Positions 1-12,273 of a stretch of DNA of 64,000 bases are shown here, in pieces. Source of the DNA: Malania oleifera. Taxonomy: Eukaryota; Streptophyta; Magnoliopsida; Santalales; Ximeniaceae. The position numbers and the translations under genes were made by a program. Under the pieces are notes generated by a model. That model did not search any database. It was given only the letters and a program-made list of their open reading frames with translations, and was not told the DNA's origin. The stretch spans positions 34,060,231-34,124,230 of the forward strand of contig NC_080420.1 in assembly GCF_029873635.1 (NCBI RefSeq). Reading direction: 5' to 3'. How positions within the stretch are numbered: position 1 is the stretch's first letter; each line of letters begins with the position of its first letter.

Positions 1-395
1 CCAGCCCATACGCTGTATTGCGGTCAGCCCCGCGGGTCCATTGCATCTCAGACATATATACAAAAAATACTTTCCCTTCTTGTACGGTCTTTTTTTTAGG
101 AGAAAAAGATTGGGCCGATAAGATTAAGAGCTAACCCTAGTTTGGTAGCGTTCAATTTTCAAAACCTAGTTATTTTATCTTTATTTGATTGGTTTTTTTT
201 TTTTTTTTTTTTTTTCTCCTCTTAGTTTTTGCCAGACCCCCATAAAGCATGAGGACGAAATTGTTCTCAAATTTCAATGCTCTTTCCTTTTTTCTTGGTT
301 GGAAATATCAAATTCCAGCTTCTCACTTGGTAAATTTGAAATGGGGTATTTTTATTTTTATTTTTACATCTAATATAAATGTTCGGCGAATTGTG
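1..395. other. Intergenic, nothing recognised
   Basis: No convincing coding frame, RNA gene or complete repeat was recognised here. There is a poly-T run near 192-215. The short open frame over this run is low-complexity and I do not regard it as a gene. Confidence 0.6.
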
Positions 396-747
396 ATTGG
401 TGCTAGGGGTGTACAAAAATGACTGAAAAATAAAAAATTATGTTGAAATCAGACCGAAATCACAAGTGATTTAGTTTTTCGGTATTCAGTTTTCATTTTC
501 GAACTTAGAAAATGTAAATTTTCAGTGAAAAATCGAAAAAACCAATTTAGATTTAAATTGCATATATAAATTAATATAGGTACTTAATTAGTGTATTAAT
601 ACATGATTGGTCTATTTAATATTTAGAAATCAAAATGTTCAAAAGATTCTCAACAACTTTTGTGAAAAGAAATTGTTGAATATTTAGAAAATAGGTTAAA
701 AACCGTAACCAAACCCCTGAATATTCGGTTCTCTAGGGGATAATAAA

Positions 748-1065
748 TGTGATACTCTATGGAAAAAATACTTTAAAATGATTGATATTACTACCCATAT
801 CAAATTATGTGTACTTTTCTTTTCGGGAGTTTTCTTATAAGAATTCCACGGTTAAGCGTGCTTCGCTTGGAGTAATCTTAGGATGGGTGACCTTTTAGGA
901 AGTTTTCTCAGAAAGTATATAAGCGATGACAAAATACACTAAAAGGAATACGTATTGGTCTGTGGGGTCAAATCATTAGTCTGATAAGACCCGTCCCCTA
1001 TTGTCTGATCCAGGTAGAGGAGGAGAGACGTAATGCTCCCTGACAGACCCAGGTTAGGCATTACA
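748..1065 (+). mobile_element. Cassandra-type TRIM, solo LTR
   Basis: A 318 bp LTR begins TGTGATAC and ends GCATTACA, flanked on both sides by ATAAA (743-747 and 1066-1070). It contains a 5S rRNA-like core followed by GGTCTGTGGGGTCA, an arrangement known from Cassandra, a non-coding LTR retroelement of land plants. No second LTR or internal region is present, so it is a solo LTR left by LTR-LTR recombination. It sits inside the hAT MITE. Confidence 0.85.
841..905 (+). repeat. 5S rRNA-like segment within the Cassandra LTR
   Basis: About 65 bp matches the 3' half of plant 5S rRNA. The internal promoter boxes are recognisable: an A-box-like GGTTAAGCGTGCTT near 850-863 and an intact C-box-like AGGATGGGTGACC near 880-892. 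This is the retroelement's own 5S-derived domain and not a 5S gene, because the rest of the LTR surrounds it and the 5' half of the rRNA is not recognisable. Confidence 0.85.
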
Positions 1066-1150
1066 ATAAACTTGGTTCGATTTCAGTTTCAGTTTGGGAA
1101 TACTAAAAACCATTAGATTCAATTTAATTTTAGATTTGTCCCATAACCAA

Positions 1151-3442
1151 TGTAACACCCCAACCCTGAGGGGCATGAGATATTAACTTTTTATTACTAA
1201 TTTACAGTAGAAACAAAATAAACTCAATTTTTATTAAATCAGAGCACTAATTATTCATATTACAATCATTTATTTTAAAAAAGAAAAATTTCAAAACATA
1301 AATATCTGGCATCATGCTAATATTTCTAATCAATCTTTATTTTTCTATCCCCACCCGCGTGCTTGTTAGGCCTGATTTTCGACATGCTCTTCAGAGTCAT
1401 CTGAAATAAAAATATGATTGGAGTAAGACGACGCTCAATAAGTAAATAAGATTATTATTAGTGTGTGGCCAAAATGAGCTTTTAAAAAATTTCGTAAATC
1501 AATATTTAATACTATAACTTTAAAACTGCTTTTAGAATAAATATAAATTTAAAATTTACTACATAAAATTTTTACCATCAATTACAACAGTAAAATTTTA
1601 TAATCATATACTATAACTGTTAAATTAAACTTTTAACTTTAAAACTATAAAAATATTTAATGATAAACATACATATACTTTTCCTTACACGTTTTCCTTA
1701 GATCGTCATTTAAGTACCAGAATAATCATTTTCATGTAAACTTATACTTTTCCTTCAAATCATCAGTAACTTTGTACACGTAATTAACTATGTATAAACA
1801 TATATTATAAAAACCACCCTTAGGCCTGTTTGCCGTAAGTCATGTTTACTCCCATGACTGGGTTGTGCGGTTCGAAAACTGGACTTAGCTGGCTGGCCGA
1901 CCAAACTAAATCAACATACGTAAACTTTAAGTGAGATTTTCCTTATTAAGTCCTGGTCCGGAATCAGGTGTGCACTCAGGAGAAATCCACTAACATAAAT
2001 AACCACTCTGTAAACAGTGTGAGTGCACTCTGATCCATATAAACTTTAAGCTGCGGTACCGAGCATCTGTAACTTTGAACTTTCGTTGCCATAAGGGGTT
2101 TTAAAATCATCTTATTATAATTTAGGTAATTTAAAATAATATCGTGAAAATCTCATATTTACTCATATTTTCAAAAAAATGCAACGTAAAAATAAACTCA
2201 TCCCACACAATTTTTGTGTTAAAAATATATATAATATATTTTTGAATAGAAAGAAATGCTGAAAATTTACCCAAGAGAATTAGAACATTTCTTAACTCAA
2301 AAATAGATGCAAGTATATTAAAAATAGAACTGGTATAATTAAATATGCAAAAAAAATAAACTCATGAAAATTTTGTGGAACTAATTAACATAATTGAAAT
2401 TTACTTATAAAATAAACTCGGGTATGAATTTTAAATAAAAAAAACTAACATAATCAAAATTTACTTACCTTCTTTCTTACGAACACTGTAACTATCTCTA
2501 AAAAATGAGATCAAAAAGAGTGGGTGATTGAGAACTTACTCAAAAATTCTCTCTCCACCATAATTTCTTTCACTCACTAATTCTTTTATTCCTTGAAAAA
2601 ATTGTTGTGAAAAATGAAGGTTGAGAACTCCCTATTTATAGAAAAATTTTGGGGAAGAAATGAAATTTATAAAAGTGTGGGGAGATTGGTGAAATTATAA
2701 TTTTTAAAAATTAAAGAATGGGCAAGGAATGGGCAAGGTATGGGTTGAGTATGGGATGAGAATGGAGGCCATGTGGGAGTGCTTGCCACCATTCCCATTA
2801 AATAAATTTTTAATTAATCACTTACCTAATTAATTAATTAATTAGTTAATTAATTATTTTATTATTTTATTATTTTTCTTAATCATTATTATCATTGTTA
2901 TTAATTTTGAACCATTTTTAGTATTTATTTATTTTATTATTTATTTTTGAATAAGAATTAAATTTGAATTTTGAAAACTCATGTGGGCCCCACACCACTT
3001 CGAGACTCAAACGGATCCTACGTAACTCCAATAATCCTCATACGATTTTATTAGCCCTACACAGTTTCGAGACTCGTGTAAACCTCCACACGGCTTCGGA
3101 CTCATGTGGGCCCCGCATAGATTACCTATATTATTATTTTATCATATATTTCTGCAAATTATGTCAGTTAAAACATTATTTTATGTACTTATTTACGTGT
3201 ACAAATAATGTCTATCTTGTTTATCTTATGAAATTCCATTTTGATCAAGCCAACCTCCAGGGAGCGACTGAGCCGCAATGGTCTCTGAGCACTCGCTAAG
3301 ACAAGGTCTTTCTTAGGCATCAAAGATGGAATCAAGGATTCTACAGAAAAACACTTCTATATTGATATTAATTTAATGACCATTTTTATTATTTTATTAT
3401 TATAGTACTTTAATTATATATATATTTTTTTGGGTCATCACA
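1151..3442 (-). mobile_element. Solo LTR, probably Gypsy, 2.3 kb
   Basis: The LTR starts TGTAACACCCC and ends GGTCATCACA, with 5 bp target duplications ACCAA at 1146-1150 and 3443-3447. A TATA box (CTATAAATAGG read on the minus strand, near 2632-2643) indicates minus orientation. Upstream of it are paired GC-rich motifs, for example TCATGTGGGCCCC near 2979 and 3102, and TTTCGAGACTC near 3064. No internal coding region is present. Length and TGTGATGACCC-type termini resemble Gypsy LTRs, but superfamily cannot be proved from an LTR alone. Confidence 0.85.
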
Positions 3443-3625
3443 ACCAAACTATAATAAATCGATTACACCCATAATTGGTGCTCTTAAAACACTTCTGTAT
3501 TGATATTAACTTAATGACCATTTTTATTATTTTATTATTATAGTACTTTAATTATATATATATATTTTTGGGTCATGACAACCAAACTATAATAAATCGA
3601 TTACACCCATAATCGGTGCTCTTAA
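3347..3625. repeat. 139 bp tandem duplication across an LTR/MITE junction
   Basis: Positions 3347-3485 are repeated at 3486-3625 with few differences. The unit includes the end of the solo LTR, its ACCAA duplication, the right terminus of the hAT MITE and the MITE's 8 bp target repeat. The duplication must therefore be younger than both insertions. Confidence 0.9.
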
Positions 3626-5293
3626 ATAATCAAAGTATGACCTATAAATCTTCTCCCGCCCCCCCCCCCCTTCTAAAAATTGTCCAAGTGTGATAACTAT
3701 ATTATATATTTTGAATTATGTTATTAATTAGTTTCTTGAATCCAACCAAATTAATATATTTTGAAATCGAACCTAGAATTTTTAGAGCTACATTATATAA
3801 TTTTAAAAAATATTGTTTATAATGTATACACGATAGACATTTAAATGCAATAATTCAAGCCGCTTGTTCTATCAATAACTCTAATTAAATACACCTAAAA
3901 AGGTGCATAAAAAGTGATCCCAAATATCATTAATTTATTGAAAATACATATTTCATGATCAAACATCTGACCACAAAATAATAAATATTTTTTCTAATGA
4001 TAAAATTAACTAGACTCACTATTAATCTTTATATAGCTATTCTTACTTACCTAATTAACCTTTTATTTTTAACTTAGAGCAACAATTTTTTGTAAAAAAT
4101 AATAAGAGTTAGTTTGTATTTTTGTAGCTTGGGTTCGAAAATATAGTTGTGCGTTTGTGAAAAAACTATTCGATAATGCCTATTTCGTGATTAGGATATG
4201 CTAGCCGCAAATTATCCTTAATTTTAAGTAGTCCATCTCTCATCCGGCCCCTTCATTAGTGTATTGTAGTATCATACCAATCAATGTTGGATTAATCCGG
4301 ACTTATCTTAAGTAAACCTTTATTCTCTTTTTATAATTCAATTGATCTCCCATTATTTTAATATTAGAAAATTTGTAAATGTTGTTGCATCGATCCCATT
4401 TGAGCATATAAAGCTTTACTTGCTATTCATGAAAATCCATTGTCCTTTGTTAGGAGAGATGTTGAATTTCTATTTGTGTGGATTCGATTAAAATATAACA
4501 CAAAATTATTTAAAATTTTGTTCAAATCCATTGAAATCCCTTTTCCATTTCTACATAAAGAAGATATTTGAATATTAAATTACGCACTTGCCGTTACACG
4601 ATTTCATCATCTAGATTATATTCTATTTCAATTCACAACGTTACTTTGGAATACTTATAGGTCATGTTTGAGAGTGAATAATGGGCCTTTAATTTAAATT
4701 TGCGTGAGTTTGAATGAAATTAAGTATAATTTATATATATGTTTTGTTTAAATCCATACAAATTTAAATCAAAAACCCAAATCCAAGCTTCCAAATGCAA
4801 GAATAAAAAATTTAGTCATGAATAGCCTTAGATTTGTAATGTGATTTTCTTTATGTTTTTATTTTCTGGATTATTTTTTTGAGTTCTACAGTCGATTCAA
4901 GAATTGTATCTCTGTCAATTTGAATAGAAATAGTCATTTTTCTATGGAATTATGCCTCCACAAATTTAAATTTAAAATTCTTTTGATTACTTTCAATGAT
5001 CGCATTCATATTTTAGATTATGACTCATAATAAAGAGGGTAATCTAAATTTGGAAAAAATAAAATAAAATTGTGACTCAAAATAATATAGGTTAAAACTC
5101 AACATGGCCCTTGCACATGCAAATGTGTAACATGCATGCTAAGTGTTCACTAAAGTCATGTTGAATGTGTGTGCAACTAGTGCCCTACAAGTGGGAACAA
5201 AAAACTTTCGTAAGAGGCATAAGCATACTATCTTTGAAAATCGACTCATAAGTTATAAGATATATTGACACAAAATTATAAATATATTTTCTT
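3626..5293. other. AT-rich intergenic, nothing recognised
   Basis: A poly-C run lies at about 3657-3670. I see no coding frame with sensible codon use and no complete repeat structure. Confidence 0.55.
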
Positions 5294-5310
5294 AACACAG
5301 GGCAATTTTA

Positions 5311-5547
5311 TTTTATTTTTTTATAATCCGAGGACTCCAGCCACCATCGTACCACTTTGGACACTATGGTGCTATACCAAACCCGAGGGGGAGGAAGCTT
5401 TCTGCCCATGGACACACCCCTGTTAATTCACTAGGGGTAAACTCTTAAGGGCGAATCGAATCCGTGACCTGATGGTCACCAAAGTCACAAGTCACCCTTA
5501 CCACTTGAGCCAACTCGGCTAGGCAACGCGGGTCAACTCGACTGGTC
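5311..5547 (-). mobile_element. tRNA-derived SINE
   Basis: Read on the minus strand, the 5' end holds a tRNA-like head with an A-box-like GGCTCAAGTGGTAAG and, after normal spacing, a B-box-like GGATTCGATTC. The body ends in an A/T-rich tail (complement of the T-rich stretch 5311-5332). Near-identical 17 bp direct repeats containing GGGCAATTTTA flank it at 5294-5310 and 5548-5564, as expected for LINE-mediated insertion. It is about 237 bp long, within the plant SINE size range. No family name is offered. Confidence 0.8.
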
Positions 5548-5564
5548 AACACGGGGCAATTTTA

Positions 5565-7236
5565 CATACGTACAAATCTCTCAATGTGTGGTGTGTGTAT
5601 GTGATCTTGAAATCTCAATAAAAGATTCAAGAAAAATGCTTACAATGAACAACTCCACTTGGAATTTGAAACCCATCAATCAGAGGACGTTGTATTGTAT
5701 ACATTGTATTTAGACCCATTAAAGCAATCAAGATCCATATAATTGCCATTCATTCTAAACCATACCTTTCATTTGTACAAGTTCAAGTATTAACATGACA
5801 TTCTATAATTAGCAAATTCAAAATTTTAGGTAAAGGAATTCTATTCCTCATGAATCTCCTTTAAGATTCAATAGTTTTAAAATTCTTCTGACCAAAAAAA
5901 AGAGGGCAAGGAGACAAAGATCATGCTTTGCTTGAATTTGCCTCGACTCAACTCAATCTTTTCTTCCAAACAAATTGAGCTAGGTACCTAAATGCCCAAC
6001 TCAACATGTAATGCTGTCATCCCTCATTTTCCAATATGCAAAATTGGAGTGCAACACGAAATGTAGCCATTAAAACTAGCTTGTAGGAGCTTTATCATGC
6101 ACACTAGGTAGCTACTCGGTTAAGGCATTCTACAATATATTGTACTTATCCAATGTTGCAGCCTGGCACCATGATGGAGTGTCTTCTAATCTAATGGCTT
6201 GCTTCTTCTTTCAAATTGATGGGTGAACTGTTTGCTTTGATGGGTGATCATAAGATGATTAAAAAGAGGAAGAGAATACTAATTGAAAATTGCTTCAAAG
6301 TACTTTGGAGCATGTGCATTTATGGGTGATGGGGCAGACCTTTTGCGGTATAGCTAGGTTTTGACATTATCAGTTACCTCTGCATAATCACAAACATCTG
6401 CTTTTGGCAAGGGTGGTCCATTCTTTGAAGCAAAAACTTTTAGAAGCATTTGCAGCCAAGTTGCATCATAATGCCCCAGGTTTATGAGAACATATAATCA
6501 TCTTCATGTGGTGTGAAAAATTTTAGGCCATGTACATTAATTAATCTAATTGGATTTTACTCATTTCTCATTTTATTGCTTTAGAGATTATATGAATATA
6601 AAAGGAATTTTGGGTTATTTAAGGAATTTTGAGAAAAATTCCTTTAGAGGCACTAATGCTAAAATAGAATTTGAGTGAAATGTAAAATACAAATGTTGCA
6701 AAAGAAACCCAGAATTGTTATTATTATTTTTCTAGGAGTAAAATCATAAGTCAATACATGTGCTATTAATTGAAATTTGAAACCCAATATATATTATCTT
6801 CATGATTTTAATTAGTTTAGTTAAGACTTGTTTTTGCTAATTTTGAATAATTGTATTTGTCATTTGGTCCACATTAGGTTTCATTACTTGTTTAGATATT
6901 CACAAAATGTTGATGTGGTCTAAATTTTGGGAAAAAAAGAAGAAGAAGTTCCAACCATGAAGTTATTATGGTTTCTTCTCATTCAAGTGCATTCCTAGTA
7001 TCTAACTGTCTCCTATACTCATATCTATTTGTATATGGAGACTTTTTTAGAGTGAATGCTAATCAGGAGAAAGTAATTTACAAATTTAGAAAAGTTGCAT
7101 AAAATTAATAATTATAAGTTCTTAGTTGTACTAATTATAACAATAGAGATTAAGGTCTCACTGATTATACAAATATTACTTTACTATTTCACTCTTTTTT
7201 GGTGTGCAAAAGAAAAATGACTATGAAATTAATTTG
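5565..7236. other. Intergenic, nothing recognised
   Basis: Moderately AT-rich unique-looking sequence without a supported gene. The stretch 6150-6500 is less AT-rich than its surroundings but shows no open frame or RNA fold I can identify. Confidence 0.5.
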
Positions 7237-7440
7237 AAGTTGTTAGGGGTGAGCATAATTCGATATTAACCGATTGAATTCGATCGGTTTGGTTCGATTA
7301 ATTTGTAGTTCAGATCGATTTGGTTTCAGAATGGGGTAAATTCGGGTATTCGATTTTTGATTTGGTTATGGGGAAAATGTAATTCGGTTTACCGAATTAC
7401 CCAAATTTTAATTAATTAATAATTTAATAACAGTTGAACA
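7237..7440. mobile_element. Possible hAT MITE remnant (left end only)
   Basis: A terminus-like TTAGGGGTGAGCA is followed by short inverted runs of CGGTTTGGTTCG and ACCGAATTA type, as often seen in plant hAT MITEs. I could not find a matching right terminus or 8 bp target repeat, so this is either truncated or diverged. Confidence 0.4.
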
Positions 7441-10400
7441 CGTAATGTTTGTCCATATTCAACATTGGTAAACTTTGGAATTTGCCTTCGACTTAACCTA
7501 GAGAGGTTTATTCTTCAAAGAGGTTAGTAGTCAATCCTTTACTTTGTTCATTTCCATTCATTTGATCAATTTTATCACATTGAAGCATATTGACGTTTCT
7601 TTGAATATTATGGTTAACGCTTCATATATTCTCTATTAATCTACGTTGAAAATGTATTTTAGGAGTAGTAGAATATGTTTCTATCTTAATTGCATAGGAA
7701 AAAGTAAAGTACGTTTGAATTCCAAAATCACATGTTTATATTTATTTTTTTCCTTTTCTCTAAAATTTTTTATGTTTTTTTAATAGTTGGCGGGACAAAA
7801 TCGAGTTCCTAGTAAGAATCAAATCACTTAACAAGGCAAGGATTTGGACACATATAATAATATGAGACAAATTCGATACAATGTGCAGGGTGGTTTTAGA
7901 TTATGCCCCTCTAGCTCGAAATTCATCCCATTTACATTCCAAGCGCTTTAAATAAATTAAACAATAGGGTTTACTTTTACTTTCCTTAAGAGATTTATTT
8001 CCCAATTTGAAGATTGTAATATTGCCCCATATCTCTTTCCTTTTAATTTAGTATTGATTGTCTATTTTCCTTTTGTAATGCCAATAGCTACTAATGGTGA
8101 ATGAACTCGGACACACTGCTGAATAGATTCTCCTTCATCATAGATTTAATTGCAAATGTGATTGTAACTGGACAATATTTGTGTATCTATTTAATGATTT
8201 ATCTATTTAGTTATTTGTTTGCTTAGTCCACAAAAAATTATAAATAAATAAGATCTTGGTAAAACAAAAATGGACACTTCGACCAAAATAGTTGACCTGG
8301 TTAAAACAAGATTATCTACAGTTTGATAACATATGACTACAACATTAAAAACCTAAGTAGAGAACTATAAATCTCATGTCTAAACTTTGTTAAGAACTTA
8401 TATTCAAGACTTAAAAAAATTTTATAGGTTAACTCATGTTTTCAATTAATAGAGATATATGAATTGTATTACATAGGTGAATATGAAATCGAAAGTGTTT
8501 TTTATGAAATGATTTAAGTTGTTTACAAAATTAAGAGTTTTGTTTTAAGCAAGTACTTTATTTGATAAAGATTTTAAAAAAAATCTCATAAAACTATTAT
8601 TCTAATCAATTATGCTCTTTGTTTTTTTAATAAAAGACTAATCGTTTTTCATTTTTGTTGAGAATGTTATTTATTTTTCTTACAAAAACAAATAATATAA
8701 GCCAAATGTCAAACCTTTGTAAAACTCTTAAGTAGATTACAACCATATTAAGCTCATTGCCATAACAAAAGTAAGCATGCTTATCGTTTATACTGCTTTC
8801 CACCACATCTTAATAACAGTTGTTTAATACATTCTTTTATTTTAATGTTAATTAGGCTTTAGGAGTGAATACACTCAATAAAGTACAAGTACACTCAACT
8901 TTAGTCATAATTGTAAATTTAATGAGAAAAATGAGACCGATAATTCCAAGCATTTTGTTTATAACTGTTGTCAAAGAATTAATTACCATTTATAATCCTA
9001 AATTTATTAGGTGGGACACGAAAAATTAACCTAGTGAATGATTTAAATATACCTTAAAAGTGATGAGAGATAATTCAATGCTCGCAATTCACAACACATG
9101 ATATTGAATTGTCGTACAGGTCGCATGTGCATCTACTTTATAGAGCTTATGATATCATTACACATATTGAGGGCATGTAATAAATTCACTTGTTTATAGC
9201 CTCTATAAAAGCTTTTAATTAGATATAATACCTTGATTACTTGATTTACAGCTACACATCAGACTTTATGTGTACAAATTTTCCGAAATAATTGATTAGG
9301 TCTAGGCTCTCATCCCATGGGCATAGCACGATGGTAATTACCCTATGTTTCATCTATGGCATTTTGAATTACATTTGCTTTAGCTAAGCTTTTGCTTGAT
9401 CAAGAATATTATTTAAAGAAAGGAAATAAAACAAAGAAAAAGTTTTTGGGTCAATCCAATAGTAAATACTTTTTAAAAAAAAAAAAATTCATTTTTATAT
9501 TTTTAAATTATTATAATTCCATATTGTTTTTCAATTTTTTTAAAAATTTATATTGGAAATAAAAAAAAAAAATGAAAAATTTCAACTTTCTTACACAAAT
9601 TAAGAATAATATTTTTTTTTCCCGCAAGTAAAGCAAGACCTTATTTTCTATTATATTTTTTATATCAAATTTCATTATAAATAAAAATTTGTTCTAACAT
9701 GATTAAAATTAAGAAAAATAAAGTATTAATGATATGTAAAATTAAAATTCTATTTGGTCAAAGATTTATTTTAGGAGAAGAAAATAAACTGGAAAGAAGA
9801 AAATAATAAAATTTTCAATGTATTTCTCTCTAATCACCCCATTAAAAATGAAATTTTGTTCAAATGTAAAACACAAAAAAATAAAAAATTTATGTGCGTA
9901 AGATTCATTTTAAAAGGTAAAAAAGATTCTTTTTAAGTGTGCAATTTTTTTAATTCATTTATATATTTCAAAATAATTAAAAAAAAAAAGCAATTTGTTT
10001 TCAATTTTTTTTTTAAAAAAATGTGTAAGGTAGTATTTAGGATCTTGAATTTCAGGGCTTAGATATGGATCTGTATGAATTTGAAACAAACTTAAAGCAT
10101 AATTTACAAAAATTAAAATTGAAGAGCCAAACTCTATTTCAAAAGATCGACATTTTGCAACTTTTTTATATAAATTTTGGAAATTGAAAAATAAGATAGT
10201 GTTTACCTAATTACTTAAAAAATTAGAAATAAATAGAAAAGCTATTTTCATCGCCAAAACTTTTTATTTATATTTCTAATTTATACAACCATTGTAAAAA
10301 TGAAAATATATATTTTTTTGTAATATTTTTAAAAATAAAATGAAAATAAAAGTCATTTTTATTACCAAACGATCCTAAGTTTCCCTCTTATTTTCTAATT

Positions 10401-10480
10401 TAAAAAATATAGAATCTTTTATTAACCCACTTGAAGATATTATTCACTCTGCATTATAAATTTCCCACATTATTTTTTTA
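7441..10480. other. Very AT-rich intergenic DNA
   Basis: Long A and T runs, especially 9470-10030 and 10250-10520, with no supported gene or complete element. Confidence 0.5.
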
Positions 10481-10755
10481 ATGAATCCTTGTTTTTGAGC
10501 ATTTTTTTTTAAATAAATTTTATTCTGGTATCCTGGAGAAGGGGCCCACACACAGTCATATATGGAAGTAGGGTCCACACAAGGAACAATCATTTCTTTC
10601 CACGCACGACAGCAGGCAATAAAATCCCGCGTTGGCGCTCAGACCGCAGTCTGAGATCGAGGGCATTTTCGTCCGTTGACGATCTGCTGGGGCGCATAAA
10701 ACTAGAACCACTCCCTCCCCATTCGCCCAGACTACCTGTTTGACGGTGACCACGG

Positions 10756-10789
10756 CCACGTCATTATCCAATCCCTTATCTCCACGTCA
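10756..10789. promoter_or_regulatory. Twin CCACGTCA sites in the PI4K gamma promoter
   Basis: CCACGTCA occurs at 10756-10763 and again at 10782-10789, 26 bp apart. ACGT-core sites of this kind are bound by plant bZIP factors. They lie in the GC-richer region just upstream of, or at, the presumed transcription start of the PI4K gamma gene. Function is inferred from motif and place only. Confidence 0.45.
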
Positions 10790-10859
10790 CCACTCACAGC
10801 CCTTTTAGACCCCCACTGGGGCTCGATCCGGCGGCCTGGATAGCCTCCCTCTCCCCTCA

Positions 10860-12273
10860 TCCTGCGGCTCCCATCCCCTGTTCTAGACTCTTCCATTGAA
10901 TCTTCCCGCAGACCACAGGGAACACGAGAGAGGAAGAAGAAGAACAACCGCCGGGGTTTCGTTCCTAATCCTACCTTGGAGTTCTTGGACATTCGAAAAA
11001 CCTCCGAGGCCGAGCGCCGGAGGTTTTCGAACGCTCTGATCTCGCGGACTCGTTCAATTGGCCCTCTGAATCTTCGTGATCTTCGAGGTTTGGTTGGCAG
11101 CCGCGGTGTTTCGAGGTGTTCTTCGGGCGGTGCGGTCAGATCTCGCTTTCTGGTGAGTTAGGCAATTTGATTTTTTGAGTTAATCAATGTTGTTGTTGAT
11201 GTTGTTGTTTTTGTTGTGGTGGCCGTGATTGTGTTTTTTGAACTGGTTGAGATCGATCTCCGCCTCCCCCGCCTTGTATTTGGTTTGGGGAAATTTGTTT
11301 CCAGGTTCATTTTCATTTTTTTTAATTGAAAATGTGGCGGATTTTGCGTGTTTATGATGCGGAAATTGGGAGATGTTTGATTGTCGGGAAAGTAATGGGC
11401 TATTAGAGGATGTCTTTACATATTCTGTCTGTTGGGTTGCTGGGGAAATGAAGGACAGCGATTTTTTGTAGATGTGTCTCCCTAAATGAAGGATGAGGTT
11501 TAACTGAGGCAAACTGTTGTTTTAGCGTATGATTCTGTTTTCTTCGCTTATAAATTGTGGAACAATGATTTTTTCTCCATTTCCTGCTTAACCAAATGGA
11601 TGTACTTGCGCATCCATGGAGCTTACGAGTTGAAAGCCTGAATTATAGGTGCTGTTCTCATTTTTCACTGTGATTCCCCCAAAATTTAACTCAGAACTCC
11701 CGATGAAGATTCCTAAATTAGTTGCTTAGAAGCGATGTAGAATGCAACGGAACGATGAATGAAGTTATGTTAAATCTAACGATTGTGCAAATTTGATCTT
11801 TTGTGGTTAGTCGCAAGCATATTTTGACTTTCACATTACTTTTGGAGGTATAAAAGTATATCTTTGACTATTCATTTTATGTATGCGGTATGAATATTGG
11901 AAGGTTATATTGAATTTGTTGCTTCAGGTGTGCTGAGTAGTGATTTTTTTTCGTTCTATACTTCTATCTCTGATTAAGTCTTGATTCTTCTGCAGATTCT
12001 CGTCTTGGGGTACTGTGGTGTTTCTAAATGGCTTCTTAAGTGCAGCATCAACCTGCGCATTTTTTGATGTTTCCCCCCTTGAGAGTTGCAAGCGTGATCT
12101 GACAATCTGCTTTGTTTTGATGATAGCTTGGGAATTATTGTTCACTTTTCTCATTCAGTTACTGTCGGCTTTCAAGTTTGGTGCCTGCTTGAGAGAGGGG
12201 AAGAAGCTCTCTTCCGCTGTCTCCACCACTGCTGTTGCAGGCTTTGAAGGTCATTCTTTGCTCCCATCCTTTG
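10860..12273 (+). other. Spliced 5' leader of the PI4K gamma gene
   Basis: A pyrimidine-rich region (10840-10920) probably marks the start of transcription. A good donor (CTG then GTGAGT) closes leader exon 1 at 11152, and a good acceptor (TTCTTCTGCAG) opens the next exon at 11996, giving an 843 bp leader intron with T-rich content. A second acceptor-like site (CTGTTGCAG) lies at 12240, so an alternative leader is possible. The 11996-12273 stretch contains small upstream ATGs, including one at 12120 whose frame overlaps the main start. The exact transcription start is not determined. Confidence 0.6.

Larger units (their letters stand above)
404..3473. mobile_element. hAT-type MITE holding two nested LTR insertions
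   Basis: The left end reads TAGGGGTGTA and the right end reads TACACCCATA, so the termini are inverted repeats with one mismatch. Both are bordered by the same 8 bp, ATTGGTGC (396-403 and 474-481 past position 3000, i.e. 3474-3481). An 8 bp duplication with this terminus is typical of hAT superfamily elements. After removing the two LTR insertions (748-1065 and 1151-3442, each with one target repeat), about 450 bp of MITE remains. It has no coding capacity, so it is non-autonomous. The 8 bp target duplication is direct sequence evidence; the hAT assignment rests on TSD length and the AGGGGTG terminus. Confidence 0.8.

Noticed and set aside
841-905. A genuine 5S rRNA gene
   Set aside because: Only the 3' half matches, and the segment sits inside an LTR with its own target repeats, which fits Cassandra.
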